From Hippophae tibetana (taxonomy: Eukaryota; Streptophyta; Magnoliopsida; Rosales; Elaeagnaceae), in NCBI GenBank assembly GCA_037013495.1, contig CM072802.1, positions 63,349,483 to 63,413,482 on the forward strand: DNA of 64,000 nt. The letters run 5' to 3'. Within the stretch, counting starts at the first letter, position 1, and each line of letters begins with the position of its first letter. Below are positions 23,577-36,864 of the stretch, in pieces. Under the pieces are notes generated by a model. It was not told where the DNA came from. It saw only the letters and a program-made list of their open reading frames with translations, and searched no databases. Made by a program: the position numbers and the translations under genes.

Positions 23577-26500
23577 TTATTCCAAATAGGTGTGCAAAAA
23601 ATCGCCCAAGAATTCCATCATTTGACACGCGTTTGCCCACGGGGTTTTAGACTTGTCTATCAATGTCACACTTAGTGGCACCCGAAAACGAGCATTCCTT
23701 GTCATCTTCGTATTTTTACAGTGACAAACCTGATATTTCGTGATCAATAAATCATAGAGGATGAAAGGAATTGCGTCCAACAAGAATCGACAATTTTGGA
23801 CGAATTATCTATTTTTCATGATTTTCCGAGAGTTCAAAAAATAACTGAAAATACTTTCCATGTCCATAAGATTATGAAACTTTGCAATATGTGATCAAAT
23901 ATTATTCCAAACAGGTGTGCAAAAAATCGCCCAAGAATTCAATCGTTTGACACGAGTTTGCCAACGTGGTGTTAGACATGCCTATCAATGCCCCACATAA
24001 TGGCACCCGAAAACGAGCATTCCTTGTCATCTTCGTATTTTTACGGTGCGAAACCTGATATTTCGTGATCAATAAATCATAGAGGATGAATGGAATTGCG
24101 TCCAACAAGAGTCGACAATTTTGGACGAATTTTCCATTTTTCCTGATTTCCCGTGAGTTCAAAAAATAACTAAAAATATTTCCCTTGTCCATAAGATTAT
24201 GAAACTTTGCAGTATATGATCAAATATTATTCCAAACAGTTGTGTAAAAAATCGTCCAAGAATTCCATCGTTTGACACGAGTTTTCCCACGAGGTGTTAG
24301 ACATGGCTATAAATGCCTCACATAGTTGCACCCGAAAACGAGCATTACTTGTCATCTTCGTATTTTTACGGTGCCAAACCTGATATTTCATGATTAACAA
24401 ATCATAGAGGATGAAAGGAATTGCGTCCAACAAGAATCGATAATTTTGGACGAATTTTCTATTTTTCATGATTTTTCGAGAGTTCAAAATATAACTAAAA
24501 ATACTTCCCATGTCCATAAGATTATGAAACTTTGCAATATGTGATCAAATATTATTCCAAACAGGTGTGCAAAAAATCGCACAAGAATTCCATCGTTTGA
24601 CACGTGTTTGCCCACGAGGTGTTAGACATGGCTATAAATGCCTCACATAGTGGCACCCGAAAACGAGCATTCCTTGTCATCTTCATATTTTTACGATTCC
24701 AAACCTGATATTTCATTATCAAAAAATCATAGAGGATGAAAGGAATTGCGTCCAACAAGAATCGACAATTTTGGACGAATTTTCTATTTTTCATCATTTT
24801 CCGAGAGTTCAAAAAATAACTAAAAATACTTCCCATGTCCATAAGATTATGAAACTTTGCAATATTTGATCAAATATTATTCCAAACAGGTGTGCAAAAA
24901 ATGGCACAAGAATTCCATCGTTTGACACGAGTTTGCCCACGGGGTGTTAGACATGCCTATCAATGCCCCACATGGTGGCACCCGAAAACGAGCATTGCTT
25001 GTCATCGTCGTATTTTTATAGTGCCGAACCTGATATTTAGTGATCAATAAATCATAGAGGATTAATGGAATTGCGTCCAACAAGAACCGACAATTTTGGA
25101 CGAATTTTCTATTTTTAATGATTTTCCGAGTGTTCAAAAAAATAACTAAAAATACTTCCCCTGAACAAAAGATTTTGAAACTTTTCAGTATGTTATCAAA
25201 TATTATTCCAAACAGGTGTGCAAAAAATCGCCCAAGAATTCCATCGTTTGGACCAGTTTGCCCACGGGGTGTTAGACATGCCTATCAATGTCCCACATGG
25301 TGGCACCCGAAAACGAGCATTCCTTCTCATCTTCGTATTTTTACGGTGAGAACCCTGATATTTCGTCATCAATAAATCATAGAGAATGAAATGAATTGCG
25401 TCCAACAGGAACCGACAATTTTGGACGAATTTTCTATTTTTCATGATTTTCCGAGAGTTCAAAAAATAACTGAAAATACTTTCCATGTCCATAAGATTAT
25501 GAAACTTTGCAGTATGTGATCAAATATTATTCAAAACAGGTGTGCAAAAAATCGCCAAAGAATTCCATCGTTTGACACGAGTTTGCCAACGGGGTGTTAG
25601 ACATGCCTATCAATGCCCCACATAGTGGCACCCGAAAACGAGCATTCCTTGTCATCTTCGTATTTTTACAGTGCGAAACCTGATATTTCGTGATCAATAA
25701 ATCATAGAGGATGAATGGAATTGCGTCCAACAAGAGTCGACAATTTTGGACGAATTTTCCATTTTTCCTGATTTCCCGAGAGTTCAAAAAATAACTAAAA
25801 ATATTTCCCTTGTCCATAAGAATATGAAACTTTGCAGTATATGATCAAATATTATTCCAAACAGTTGTGTAAAAAATCGTCCAAGAATTCCATCGTTTGA
25901 CACGAGTTTGCCCACGAGGTGTTAGAAATGGCTATAAATGCCTCACATAGTGGCACCAGAAAATGATCATTTCTTGTCATCTTCGTATTTTAACAGTGCC
26001 GAACCTGATATTTAGTGATCAATAAATCATAGAGGATTAAAGGAATTGCGTCCAACAAGAACCGACAATTTTGGACGTATTTTCTATTTTTAATGATTTT
26101 CCGAGTGTTCAAAAAATAACTACAAATACTTCCCCTAATCATAAGATTATGAAACTTTGCAGTATGTTATCAAATATTATTCCAAACAGGTGTGCAAGAA
26201 ATCGCCCAAGAATTCCATCGTTTGGACGAGTTTGCCCACGGGGTGTTAGACATGCCTATTAATTTCCAACATGGTGGCACCCGAAAACGAGCATTCCTTG
26301 TTATTTTCGTATTTTTACAGTGCCAAAACCGGATATTTAGTGATCAATAAATCATAAAGGATGAAAGGAATTGCGTCCAACAAGAACCGAAAATTTTGGA
26401 CGAATTTTCTATTTTTTATGATTTTTCGAGAGTTCAAAAAATAACTAAAAATACTTTCCATGTCCATAAGATTATGAAACTTTGGATTATGTGATCAAAT

Positions 26501-28774
26501 ATTATTACAAACAGATGTGCAAAAAATCGCCCAAGAATTCCTTCGTTTGACACGCGTTTGCCCATGGGGTTTTAGACATGCCTATCAATGTCCTACATAG
26601 TGGCACCCGAAAACGAGCATTCCTTGTCATCTTCGTATTTTTACCGTGAGAAACCTGATATTTCGTGATCAATAAATCTTAGAGAATGAAAGGAATTGCG
26701 TCCAACAAGAACCGACAATTTTGGACGAATTTTCTATTTTTCATAATTTTCCGAGCGTTCAAAAAATAACTGAAAATACTTTCCATGTCCATAAGATTAT
26801 GTAACTTTGGATTATGTGATCAAATATTATTCAAAACAGGTGTGCAAAAAATCGCCCAAGAATTCCATCGTTTGACATGAGTTTGCCCACGGGGTGTTAG
26901 ACATGCCTATCAATGCCACACATGGTGGTACCCGAAAAGGAGTATTCCTTGTCATCGTCGTCTTTTTACAGTGTCAAACCCGATATTTAGTGAGCAATAA
27001 ATCATAGAGGATTAAAGGAATTGCGTCCAACAAGAAACGACAATTTTGGACGAATTTTCTATTTTTCGTGATTTTCCGAGTTTTCAAAAAATAACTAAAA
27101 ATACTTTCAATGGCCATAAGTTTATGAAACTTTGGATTATGTGATCAAATATTATTCAAAACAGGTGTGCAAAAAATCGTCCAAGAATTCCATCGTTTGA
27201 CACGAGTTTGCCCACGAGGTGTTAGACATGGCTATAAATACCCCACATAGTGCCACCCGAAAACGAGCATTCCTTGTCATCTTCGTATTTTTACGGTGCC
27301 AAACCTGATATTTCATTATCAATAAATCATAGAGGATGAAAGGAATTGCGTCCAACAAGAATCGACAATTTTGGACAAATTTTCTATTTTTCAAGATTTT
27401 CTAAGAGTTCAAAAAATAACTAAAAATACTTCACATGTCCATAAGATTATGAAACTTTGCAGTATGTGATCAAATATTATTCCAAACAGGTGTGCAAAAA
27501 ATCCCCCAAGAATTCCATCATTTGACACGCGTTTGCCCACGGGGTTTTAGACTTGTCTATGAATGTCACACTTAGTGGCACCCGAAAACGAGCATTCCTT
27601 GTCATCTTCGTATTTTTACAGTGACAAACCGGATATTTCGTGATCAATAAATCATAGAGGATGAAAGGAATTGCGTCCAACAAGAATCGACAATTTTAGA
27701 CGAATTATCTATTTTTCATGATTTTCCGAGAGTTCAAAAAATAACTGAAAATACTTTCCATGTCCATAAGATTATGAAACTTTGCAATATGTGATCAAAT
27801 ATTATTCCAAACAGGTGTGCAAAAAATCGCCCAAGAATTCCATCGTTTGACACGAGTTTGCCCACGAGGTGTTAGACATGGCTATAAATGCCTCACATAG
27901 TGGCACCCGAAGACGAGCATTCCTTGTCATCTTCGTATTTTTACGGTGCCAAACCTGATATTTCATGATCAACAAATCATAGAGGATTAAAGGAATTGCG
28001 TCCAACAAGAATCGACAATTTTGACCGAATTTTCTATTTTTCCTGATTTCCCGAGTGTTAAAAAAATAACTAAAAATATTTCCCATGTCTAAGATTATGA
28101 CACTTTGCAGTATGTGATCAAATATTATTCCAAACAGTTGTGCAAAAAATCGTCCAAGAATTCCATCGTTTGACACGAGTTTGCCCACGAGGTGTTAGAC
28201 ATGGCTATAAATACCCCACATAGTGCCACCCGAAAACGAGCATTCCTTGTCATCTTCGTATTTTTACGGTGCCAAACCTGATATTTCATTATCAATAAAT
28301 CATAGAGGATGAAAGGAATTGCGTCCAACAAGAATCGACAATTTTGGACAAATTTTCTATTTTTCAAGATTTTCTAAGAGTTCAAAAAATAACTAAAAAT
28401 ACTTCACATGTCCATAAGTATATGAAACTTTGGAGTATGTGATCAAATATTATTCCAAACAGGTGTGAAAAAAATCGCCCAAGAATTCCATCATTTGACA
28501 CGCGTTTGCCCACGGGGTTTTAGACTTGTCTATCAAAGTCACACTTAGTGGCACCCGAAAACGAGCATTCCTTGTCATCTTCGTATTTTTACAGTGACAA
28601 ACCTGATATTTCGTGATCAATAAATCATAGAGGATGAAAGGAATTGCGTCCAACAAGAATCGACAATTTTGGACGAATTATCTATTTTTCATGATTTTCG
28701 GAGAGTTCAAAAAATAACTGAAAATACTTTCCATGTCCATAAGATTATGAAACTTTGCAATATGTGATCAAATA
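23577..28774 (+). repeat. Domain C: direct, contracted duplicate of domain A
   Basis: Units at 23577, 23902 and 24227 match 506, 831 and 1156 (shift 23,071 bp). Units from 25527 to 28450 match 5055 to 7978 (shift 20,472 bp). Between them, 24552, 24877 and an X monomer at about 25203 replace the 5-mer array. The same length marker (2-bp deletion before 28125, as before 7653) is kept. Markers include GAATTATCTATTTTTC at 23577 and GATCATTTCTTG at 25852. Thus the order seen left of the 7-mer array recurs right of it in the same orientation. Confidence 0.86.
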
Positions 28775-31049
28775 TTATTCCAAATAGGTGTGCAAAAAAT
28801 CGCGCAAGAATTCCATCGTTTGACACGAGTTTGCCCACGAGGTGTTAGACATGGCTATAAATGCCTCACATAGTGGCACTCGAAAACGAGCATTCCTTGT
28901 CATCTTCGTATTTTTAGGGTGCCAAACCTGATATTTCATGATCAACAAATCATAGAGGATTAAAGCAATTGCGTCCAACAAGAATCGACAATTTTGGACG
29001 AATTTTCTATTTTTCCTGATTTTCCGAGTGTTAAAAAAATAACTAAAAATATTTCCCATGTCCATAAGATTATGAAACTTTGGATTATGTGATCAAATAT
29101 TATTCAAAACAGGTGTGCGAAAAATCGCCCAAGAATTCCATCGTTTGACACGCGTTTGCCCACGGGGTTTTAGACATGTCTATCAATGTCACATATAGTG
29201 GCACCCGAAAACGAGCATTCATTGTCATCTTCGTATTTTTACAGGGACAAACCTGATATTTCGTGATCAATAAATCATAGAGGATGAAAGGAATTGCGTC
29301 CAACAAGAATCGACAAATTTGGACGAATTATCTATTTTTCATGATTTTCCGAGAGTTCAAAAAATAACTGAAAATACTTTCCATGTCCATAAGATTATGA
29401 AACTTTGGATTATGTAATCAAATATTATTCAAAACAGGTGTACAAAAAATCGCCCAAGAATTCCATCGGTTGACACAAGTTTGCCCACGGGGTGTTAGAC
29501 ATGCCTATCAATGCCTCACATGGTGGCACCCGAAAAGTAGCATTCCTTGTCATCTTCGTATTTTTACAGTGCCAAACCTGATATTTAGTGATCAATAAAT
29601 CATAGAGGATTAAAGGAATTGCGTCCAACAAGAACCGACAATTTTGGACGAATTTTCTACTTTTAATGATTTTCCGAGTGTTCAAAAAATAACTAAAAAT
29701 ACTTCCCCTGAACATAAGATTATGAAACTTTGCAGTATCTTATCAAATATTATTCCAAACAGGTGTGCTAAAAATAGCCCAAGAATTCCATCGTTTGGAC
29801 GAGTTTGCCCACGGGGTGTTAGACATGCCTATCAATGTCCCACATGGTGGCACCCGAAAACGAGCATTCCTTGTCATCTTCGTATTTTTACCGTGAGAAC
29901 CCTGATATTTCGTGATCAATAAATCATAGAGAATGAAATGAATTGCGTCCAACAAGAACCGACAATTTTGGACGAATTTTATATTTTTCATGATTTTCCG
30001 AGAGTTCAACAAATAACTGAAAATACTTTCCATGTCCATAAGATTATGAAACTTTGGATTATGTGATCAAATATTATTCAAAACAGGTGTGCAAAAAATT
30101 GACTAAGAATTCAATCGTTTGACATAAGTTTGCCCACGGGGTGTTAGACATGCCTATCAATGTCCCACATGGTGGAACCCGAAAAGTAGCATTCCTTGTC
30201 ATCGTCGTCTTTTTACAGTGTCAAACCTGATATTTAGTGATCAATAAATCATAGAGGATTAAAGGAATTGCGTCCAACAAGAACCGACAATTTTGGACGA
30301 ATTTTCTATTTTTCATGATTTTCCGAGTTTTCAAAAAATAACTAAAAATACTTTCCATGTCCATAAGATTATGGAACTTTGGATTATGTGATCAAATATT
30401 ATTCAAAACAGGTGTGCAAAAAATCGCCCAATAATTCTATCGTTTGACATGAGTTTGCCAACGGGGTGTTAGACATGCCTATCAATGCCCCACATGGTGG
30501 AACCCGAAAAGGAGCATTCCTTGTCATCGTAGTCTTTTTACAGTGCCAAACTTGATATTTAGTGATCAATAAATCATAGAGGACGAAAGGAATTGCGTCC
30601 CACAAGAACCGACAATTTTGGACGAATTTTCTATTTTTCATGATTTTCCGAGTTTTCAAAAAATAACTAAAAATACTTTCCATGTCCATAAGATTATGGA
30701 ACTTTGGATTATGTGATCAAATATTATTCAAAACAGGTGTGCAAAAAATTGCCCAAGAATTCCATCGTTTGACATGAGTTTGCCCACGGGGTGTTAGACA
30801 TGCCTATCAATGTTCCACATGGTGGCACCCGAAAACGAGCATTCCTTGTCATTTTCGTATTTTTATAGTGCCAGACCTGATATTTCGTGATCAATAAATC
30901 ATAGAGGATGAAAGGAATTGCGTCCAACAAGAATCGACAATTTTGGACGAATTTTATATTTTTCCTGATTTCCCGAGTGTTTTAAAAAATAACTAAAAAT
31001 ATTTCCCATGTCCATAAGATTATGAAACTTTGCAGTATGTGATCAAATA
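28775..31049 (+). repeat. Transition zone between domains C and D
   Basis: Seven monomers at 28775, 29100, 29425, 29750, 30074, 30399 and 30724. The first two are still M5- and P-like (GATCAACAAATC; TAGACATGTCTATC). From 29750 X monomers (ACCGTGAGAACCCTG) and GGAACCCGAAAAG types characteristic of D and E appear. No internal period is visible. The 30724 unit ends with one extra base (GTTTTAAAAAATAAC near 30980). Confidence 0.75.
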
Positions 31050-32665
31050 TTATTCCCAACAGTTGTGCAAAAAATCGTCCAAGAATTCCATCGTTTGACA
31101 CGAATTTGCCAACGAGGTGTTAGACATGGCTATAAATGCCCCACATACCCGAAAACGAGCATTACTTGTCATCTTCGTATTTTTACGGTGCCAAACCTGA
31201 TATTTCATTATCAATAAATCATAGAGGATGAAAGGAATTGCGTCCAACAAGAACCGACAATTTTGGACGAATTTTCTATTTTTAATGATTTTCCGAGTGT
31301 TCAAAAAATAACTAAAAATACTTCCCCTGAACATAAGATTATGAAACTTTGCAGTATGTTATCAAATGTTATTCCAAACAGGTGTGCAAAAAATAGCCCA
31401 AGAATTCCATCGTTTGGACGAGTTTCCCCACGGGGTGTTAGACATGCCTATCAATGTCCCACATGGTGGCACCCGAAAACGAGCATTCCTTGTCATCTTT
31501 GTATTTTTACCGTGAGAACCCTGATATTTCGTGATCAATAAATCATAGAGAATGAAATGAATTGCGTCCAACAAGAACCGACAATTTTGGACGAATTTTC
31601 TATTTTTCATGATTTTCCGAGAGTTCAACAAATAACTGAAAATACTTTCCATGTCTATAAGATTATGAAACTTTGGATTATGTGATCAAATATTATTCAA
31701 AACAGGTGTGCAAAAAATCGTCCAAGAATTCAATCGTTTGACATGAGTTTGCCCACGGGGTGTTAGACATGCCTATCAATGTCCCACATGGTGGAACCCG
31801 AAAAGTAGCATTCCTTGTCATCTTCGTCTTTTTACAGTGTCAAACCTGATATTTAGTGATCAATAAATCATAGAGGATTAAAGGAATTGCGTCCAACAAG
31901 AACCGACAATTTTGGACGAATTTTCTATTTTTCATGATTTTCCGAGTTTTCAAAAACTAATTAAAAATACTTTCCATGTCCATAAGATTATGAAACTTTG
32001 GATTATGTGATCAAATATTATTCAAAATAGGTGTGCAAAACATCGCCCAAGAATTCCATCGTTTGACATGAGTTTGCCAACGGGGTTAGACATGCCTATC
32101 AATGCCCCACATGGTGGAACCTGAAAAGGAGCATTCCTTGTCATCGTAGTCTTTTTACAGTGCCAAACTTGATATTTAGTGATCAATAAATCATAGAGGA
32201 CGAAAGGAATTGCGTCCCACAAGAACCGACAATTTTGGACAAATTTTCTATTTTTTATGATTTTTCGAGTTTTCAAAAAATAACTAAAAATACTTTCCAT
32301 GTCCATAAGATTATGAAACTTTGGATTATGTGATCAAATATTATTCAAAACAGGTGTGCAAAAAATCGCCCAAGAATTCCATCGTTTGACATGAGTTTGC
32401 CCACGGGGTGTTAGACATGCCTATCAATGTTCCACATGGTGGCACCCGAAAACGAGCATTCCTTATCATTTTCGTATTTTTACATTGCCAGACCTGATAT
32501 TTCGTGATCAATAAATCATAGAGGATGAAAGGAATTGCGTCCAACAAGAATCGACAATTTTGGACGAATTTTCTATTTTTCCTAATTTCCCGAGTGTTCA
32601 AAAAATAACTAAAAATATTTCCCATGTCCATAAGATTATGAAACTTTGCAGTATGTGATCAAATA
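31050..32665 (+). repeat. Domain D unit, 5 monomers (1,616 bp)
   Basis: Monomers at 31050 (a), 31368 (X), 31693 (y), 32018 and 32341. The 32018 unit is 323 bp because GGGGTTAGAC replaces GGGGTGTTAGAC near 32085. Its head resembles the later dimer type of domain E (GGAACCTGAAAAGGAG). Confidence 0.82.
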
Positions 32666-35571
32666 TTATTCCAAACAGTTGTGCAAAAAATCGTCCAAGA
32701 ATTCCATCGTTTGACACGAGTTTGCCAACGAGGTGTTAGACATGGCTATAAATGCCCCACATACCCGAAAACGAGCATTCCTTGTTATCTTCGTATTTTT
32801 ACGGTGCCAAACCTGATATTTCATTATCAATAAATCATAGAGGATGAAAGGAATTGCGTCCAACAAGAACCGACAATTTTGGACGAATTTTCTATTTTTA
32901 ATGATTTTCCGAGTGTTCAAAAAATAACTAAAAATACTTCCCCTGAACATAAGATTATGAAACTTTGCAGTATGTTATCAAATATTATTCCAAACAGGTG
33001 TGAAAAAAATAGCCCAAGAATTCCATCGTTTGGACGAGTTTGCCCACGGGGTGTTAGACATGCCTATCAATGTCCCACATGGTGGCACCCGAAAACGAGC
33101 ATTCCTTGTCATCTTCGTATTTTTACCGTGAGAACCCTGATATTTCGTGATCAATAAATCATAGAGAATGAAATGAATTGCGTCCAACAAGAACCGACAA
33201 TTTTGGACGAATTTTCTATTTTTCATGATTTTCCGAGAGTTCAAAAAATAACTGAAAATACTTTCCATGTCCATAAGATTATGAAACTTTGGATTATGTG
33301 ATCAAATATTATTCAAAACAGGTGTGCAAAAAATCGCCCAAGAATTCAATCGTTTGACATGAGTTTGCCCACGGGGTGTTAGACATGCCTATCAATGTCC
33401 CACATGATGGAACCCGAAAAGTAGCATTCCTTGTCATCTTCGTCTTTTTACAGTGTCAAACCTGATATTTAGTGATCAATAAATCATAGAGGATTAAAGG
33501 AATTGCGTCCAACAAGAACCGACAATTTTGGACGAATTTTCTATTTTTCATGATTTTCCGAGTTTTCAAAAAATAACTAAAAATACTTTCCATGTCCATA
33601 AGATTATGAAACTTTGGATTATGTGATCAAATATTATTCAAAACAGGTGTGCAAAAAAATCGCCCATGAATTCCATCGTTTCACATGAGTTTGCCCACGG
33701 GGTGTTAGACATGCCTATCAATGTTCCACATGGTGGCACCCGAAAACGAGCATTCCTTGTCATTTTCGTATTTTTACAGTGCCAGACCTGATATTTCGTG
33801 ATCAATAAATCATAGAGGATGAAAGGAATTGCGTCCAACAAGAATCGACAATTTTGGACGAATTTTCTATTTTTCCTGATTTCCCGAGTGTTCAAAAAAT
33901 AACTAAAAATATTTCCCGTGTCCATAAGATTATGAAACTTTGCAGTATGTGATCAAATATTATTCCCAACAGTTGTGCAAAAAATCGTCCAAGAATTCCA
34001 TCGTTTGACACGAGTTTGCCAACGAGGTTTTAGACATGGCTATAAATGCCCCACATACCCGAAAACGAGCATTCCTTGTTATCTTCGTATTTTTACGGTG
34101 CCAAACCTGATATTTCATTATCAATAAATCATAGAGGATGAAAGGAATTGCGTCCAACAAGAACCGACAATTTTGGACGAATTTTCTATTTTTAATGATT
34201 TTCCGAGTGTTCAAAAAATAACTAAAAATACTTCCCCTGAACATAAGATTATGAAACTTTGCAGTATGTTATCAAATATTATTCCAAACAGGTGTGAAAA
34301 AAATAGCCCAAGAATTCCATCGTTTGGACGAGTTTGCCCACGGGGTGTTAGACATGCCTATCAATGTCCCACATGGTGGCACCCGAAAACGAGCATTCCT
34401 TGTCATCTTCGTATTTTTACCGTGAGAACCCTGATATTTCGTGATCAATAAATCATAGAGAATGAAATGAATTGCGTCCAACAAGAACCGACAATTTTGG
34501 ACGAATTTTCTATTTTTCATGATTTTCCGAGAGTTCAACAAATAACTGAAAATACTTTCCATGTCCATAAGATTATGAAACTTTGGATTATGTGATCAAA
34601 TATTATTCAAAACAGATGTGCAAAAAATCGCCCAAGAATTCCATCGTTTGACATGAGTTTGCCCAAGGGGTGTTAGACATGCCTATCAATGTCCCACATG
34701 GTGGAACCCGAAAAGTATCATTCCTTGTCATCGTCGTCTTTTTACAGTGTCAAACCTGATATTTAGTGATCAATAAATCATAGAGGATGAAAGGAATTGC
34801 GTCCAACAAGAACCGACAATTTTGGACGAATTTTCTATTTTTAATGATTTTCCGAGTGTTCAAAAAATAACTAAAAATACTTCCCCTGAACATAAGATTA
34901 TGAAACTTTGCAGTATGTTATCAAATATTATTCAAAACAGGTGTGCAAAAAATCGCCCAATAATTCCATCGTTTGACATGAGTTTGCCAACGGGGTGTTA
35001 GACATGCCTATAAATGTCCCACATGGTGGCACCCGAAAACGAGCATTCCTTGTCATTTTCGTATTTTTACAGTGCCAGACCTGATATTTCGTGATCAATA
35101 AATCATAGAGGATGAAAGGAATTGCGTCCAACAAGAATCGACAATTTTGGACGAATTTTCTATTTTTCCTGATTTCCCGAGTGTTCAAAAAATAACTAAA
35201 AATATTTCCCATGTCCATAAGATTATGAAACTTTGCAGTATGTGATCAAATATTATTCCAAACAGTTGTGCAAAAAATCGTCCAAGAATTCCATCGTTTG
35301 ACATGAGTTTACCAACGAGGTGTTAGACATGGCTATAAATGCCCCACATACCCGAAAACGAGCATTCCTTGTCATCTTCGTATTTTTACGGTGCCAAACC
35401 TGATATTTCATTATCAATAAATCATAGAGGATGAAAGGAATTGCGTCCATCAAGAACCGACAATTTTGGACGAATTTTCTATTTTTCCTGATTTCCCGAG
35501 TGTTCAAAAAATAACTAAAAATATTTCCCGTGTCCATAAGATTATGAAACTTTGCAGTATGTGATCAAATA
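32666..35571 (+). repeat. Domain D units, two 4-mers plus a solitary a monomer
   Basis: 4-mers at 32666-33959 (1,294 bp) and 33960-35252 (1,293 bp), then a single a monomer at 35253-35571 directly followed by another a at 35572. The 1-bp difference is the extra A in GTGCAAAAAAATCG in the w unit at 33634. The 35253 unit has a non-a tail (CCTGATTTCCCGAG) and appears to be a hybrid created where two a monomers became adjacent. Confidence 0.82.
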
Positions 35572-36864
35572 TTATTCCCAACAGTTGTGCAAAAAATCGT
35601 CCAAGAATTCCATCGTTTGACACGAGTTTGCCAACGAGGTGTTAGACATGGCTATAAATGCCCCACATACCCGAAAACGAGCATTCCTTGTTATCTTCGT
35701 ATTTTTACGGTGCCAAACCTGATATTTCATTATCAATAAATCATAGAGGATGAAAGGAATTGCGTCCAACAAGAACCGACAATTTTGGACGAATTTTCTA
35801 TTTTTAATGATTTTCCGAGTGTTCAAAAAATAACTAAAAATACTTCCCCTGAACATAAGATTATGAAACTTTGCAGTATGTTATCAAATATTATTCCAAA
35901 CAGGTGTGAAAAAAATAGCCCAAGAATTCCATCGTTTGGACGAGTTTGCCCACGGGGTGTTAGACATGCCTATCAATGTCCCACATGGTGGCACCCGAAA
36001 ACGAGCATTCCTTGTCATCTTCGTATTTTTACCGTGAGAACCCTGATATTTCGTGATCAATAAATCATAGAGAATGAAATGAATTGCGTCCAACAAGAAC
36101 CGACAATTTTGGACGAATTTTCTATTTTTCATGATTTTCCGAGAGTTCAACAAATAACTGAAAATACTTTCCATGTCCATAAGATTATGAAACTTTGGAT
36201 TATGTGATCAAATATTATTCAAAACAGATGTGCAAAAAATCGCCCAAGAATTCCATCGTTTGACATGAGTTTGCCCAAGGGGTGTTAGACATGCCTATCA
36301 ATGTCCCACATGGTGGAACCCGAAAAGTATCATTCCTTGTCATCGTCGTCTTTTTACAGTGTCAAACCTGATATTTAGTGATCAATAAATCATAGAGGAT
36401 GAAAGGAATTGCGTCCAACAAGAACCGACAATTTTGGACGAATTTTCTATTTTTAATGATTTTCCGAGTGTTCAAAAAATAACTAAAAATACTTCCCCTG
36501 AACATAAGATTATGAAACTTTGCAGTATGTTATCAAATATTATTCAAAACAGGTGTGCAAAAAATCGCCCAATAATTCCATCGTTTGACATGAGTTTGCC
36601 AACGGGGTGTTAGACATGCCTATAAATGTCCCACATGGTGGCACCCGAAAACGAGCATTCCTTGTCATTTTCGTATTTTTATAGTGCCAGACCTGATATT
36701 TCGTGATCAATAAATCATAGAGGATGAAAGGAATTGCGTCCAACAAGAATCGACAATTTTGGACGAATTTTCTATTTTTCCTGATTTCCCGAGTGTTCAA
36801 AAAATAACTAAAAATATTTCCCATGTCCATAAGATTATGAAACTTTGCAGTATGTGATCAAATA
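35572..36864 (+). repeat. Domain D unit, 4 monomers (1,293 bp)
   Basis: Monomers at 35572 (a), 35891 (X), 36215 (y with GCCCAAGGGGTG) and 36540 (w-like, GACCTGATATTTCG). It is very close to the unit at 33960-35252, with a few single-base differences such as TTTATAGTGCC near 36680. Confidence 0.82.
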
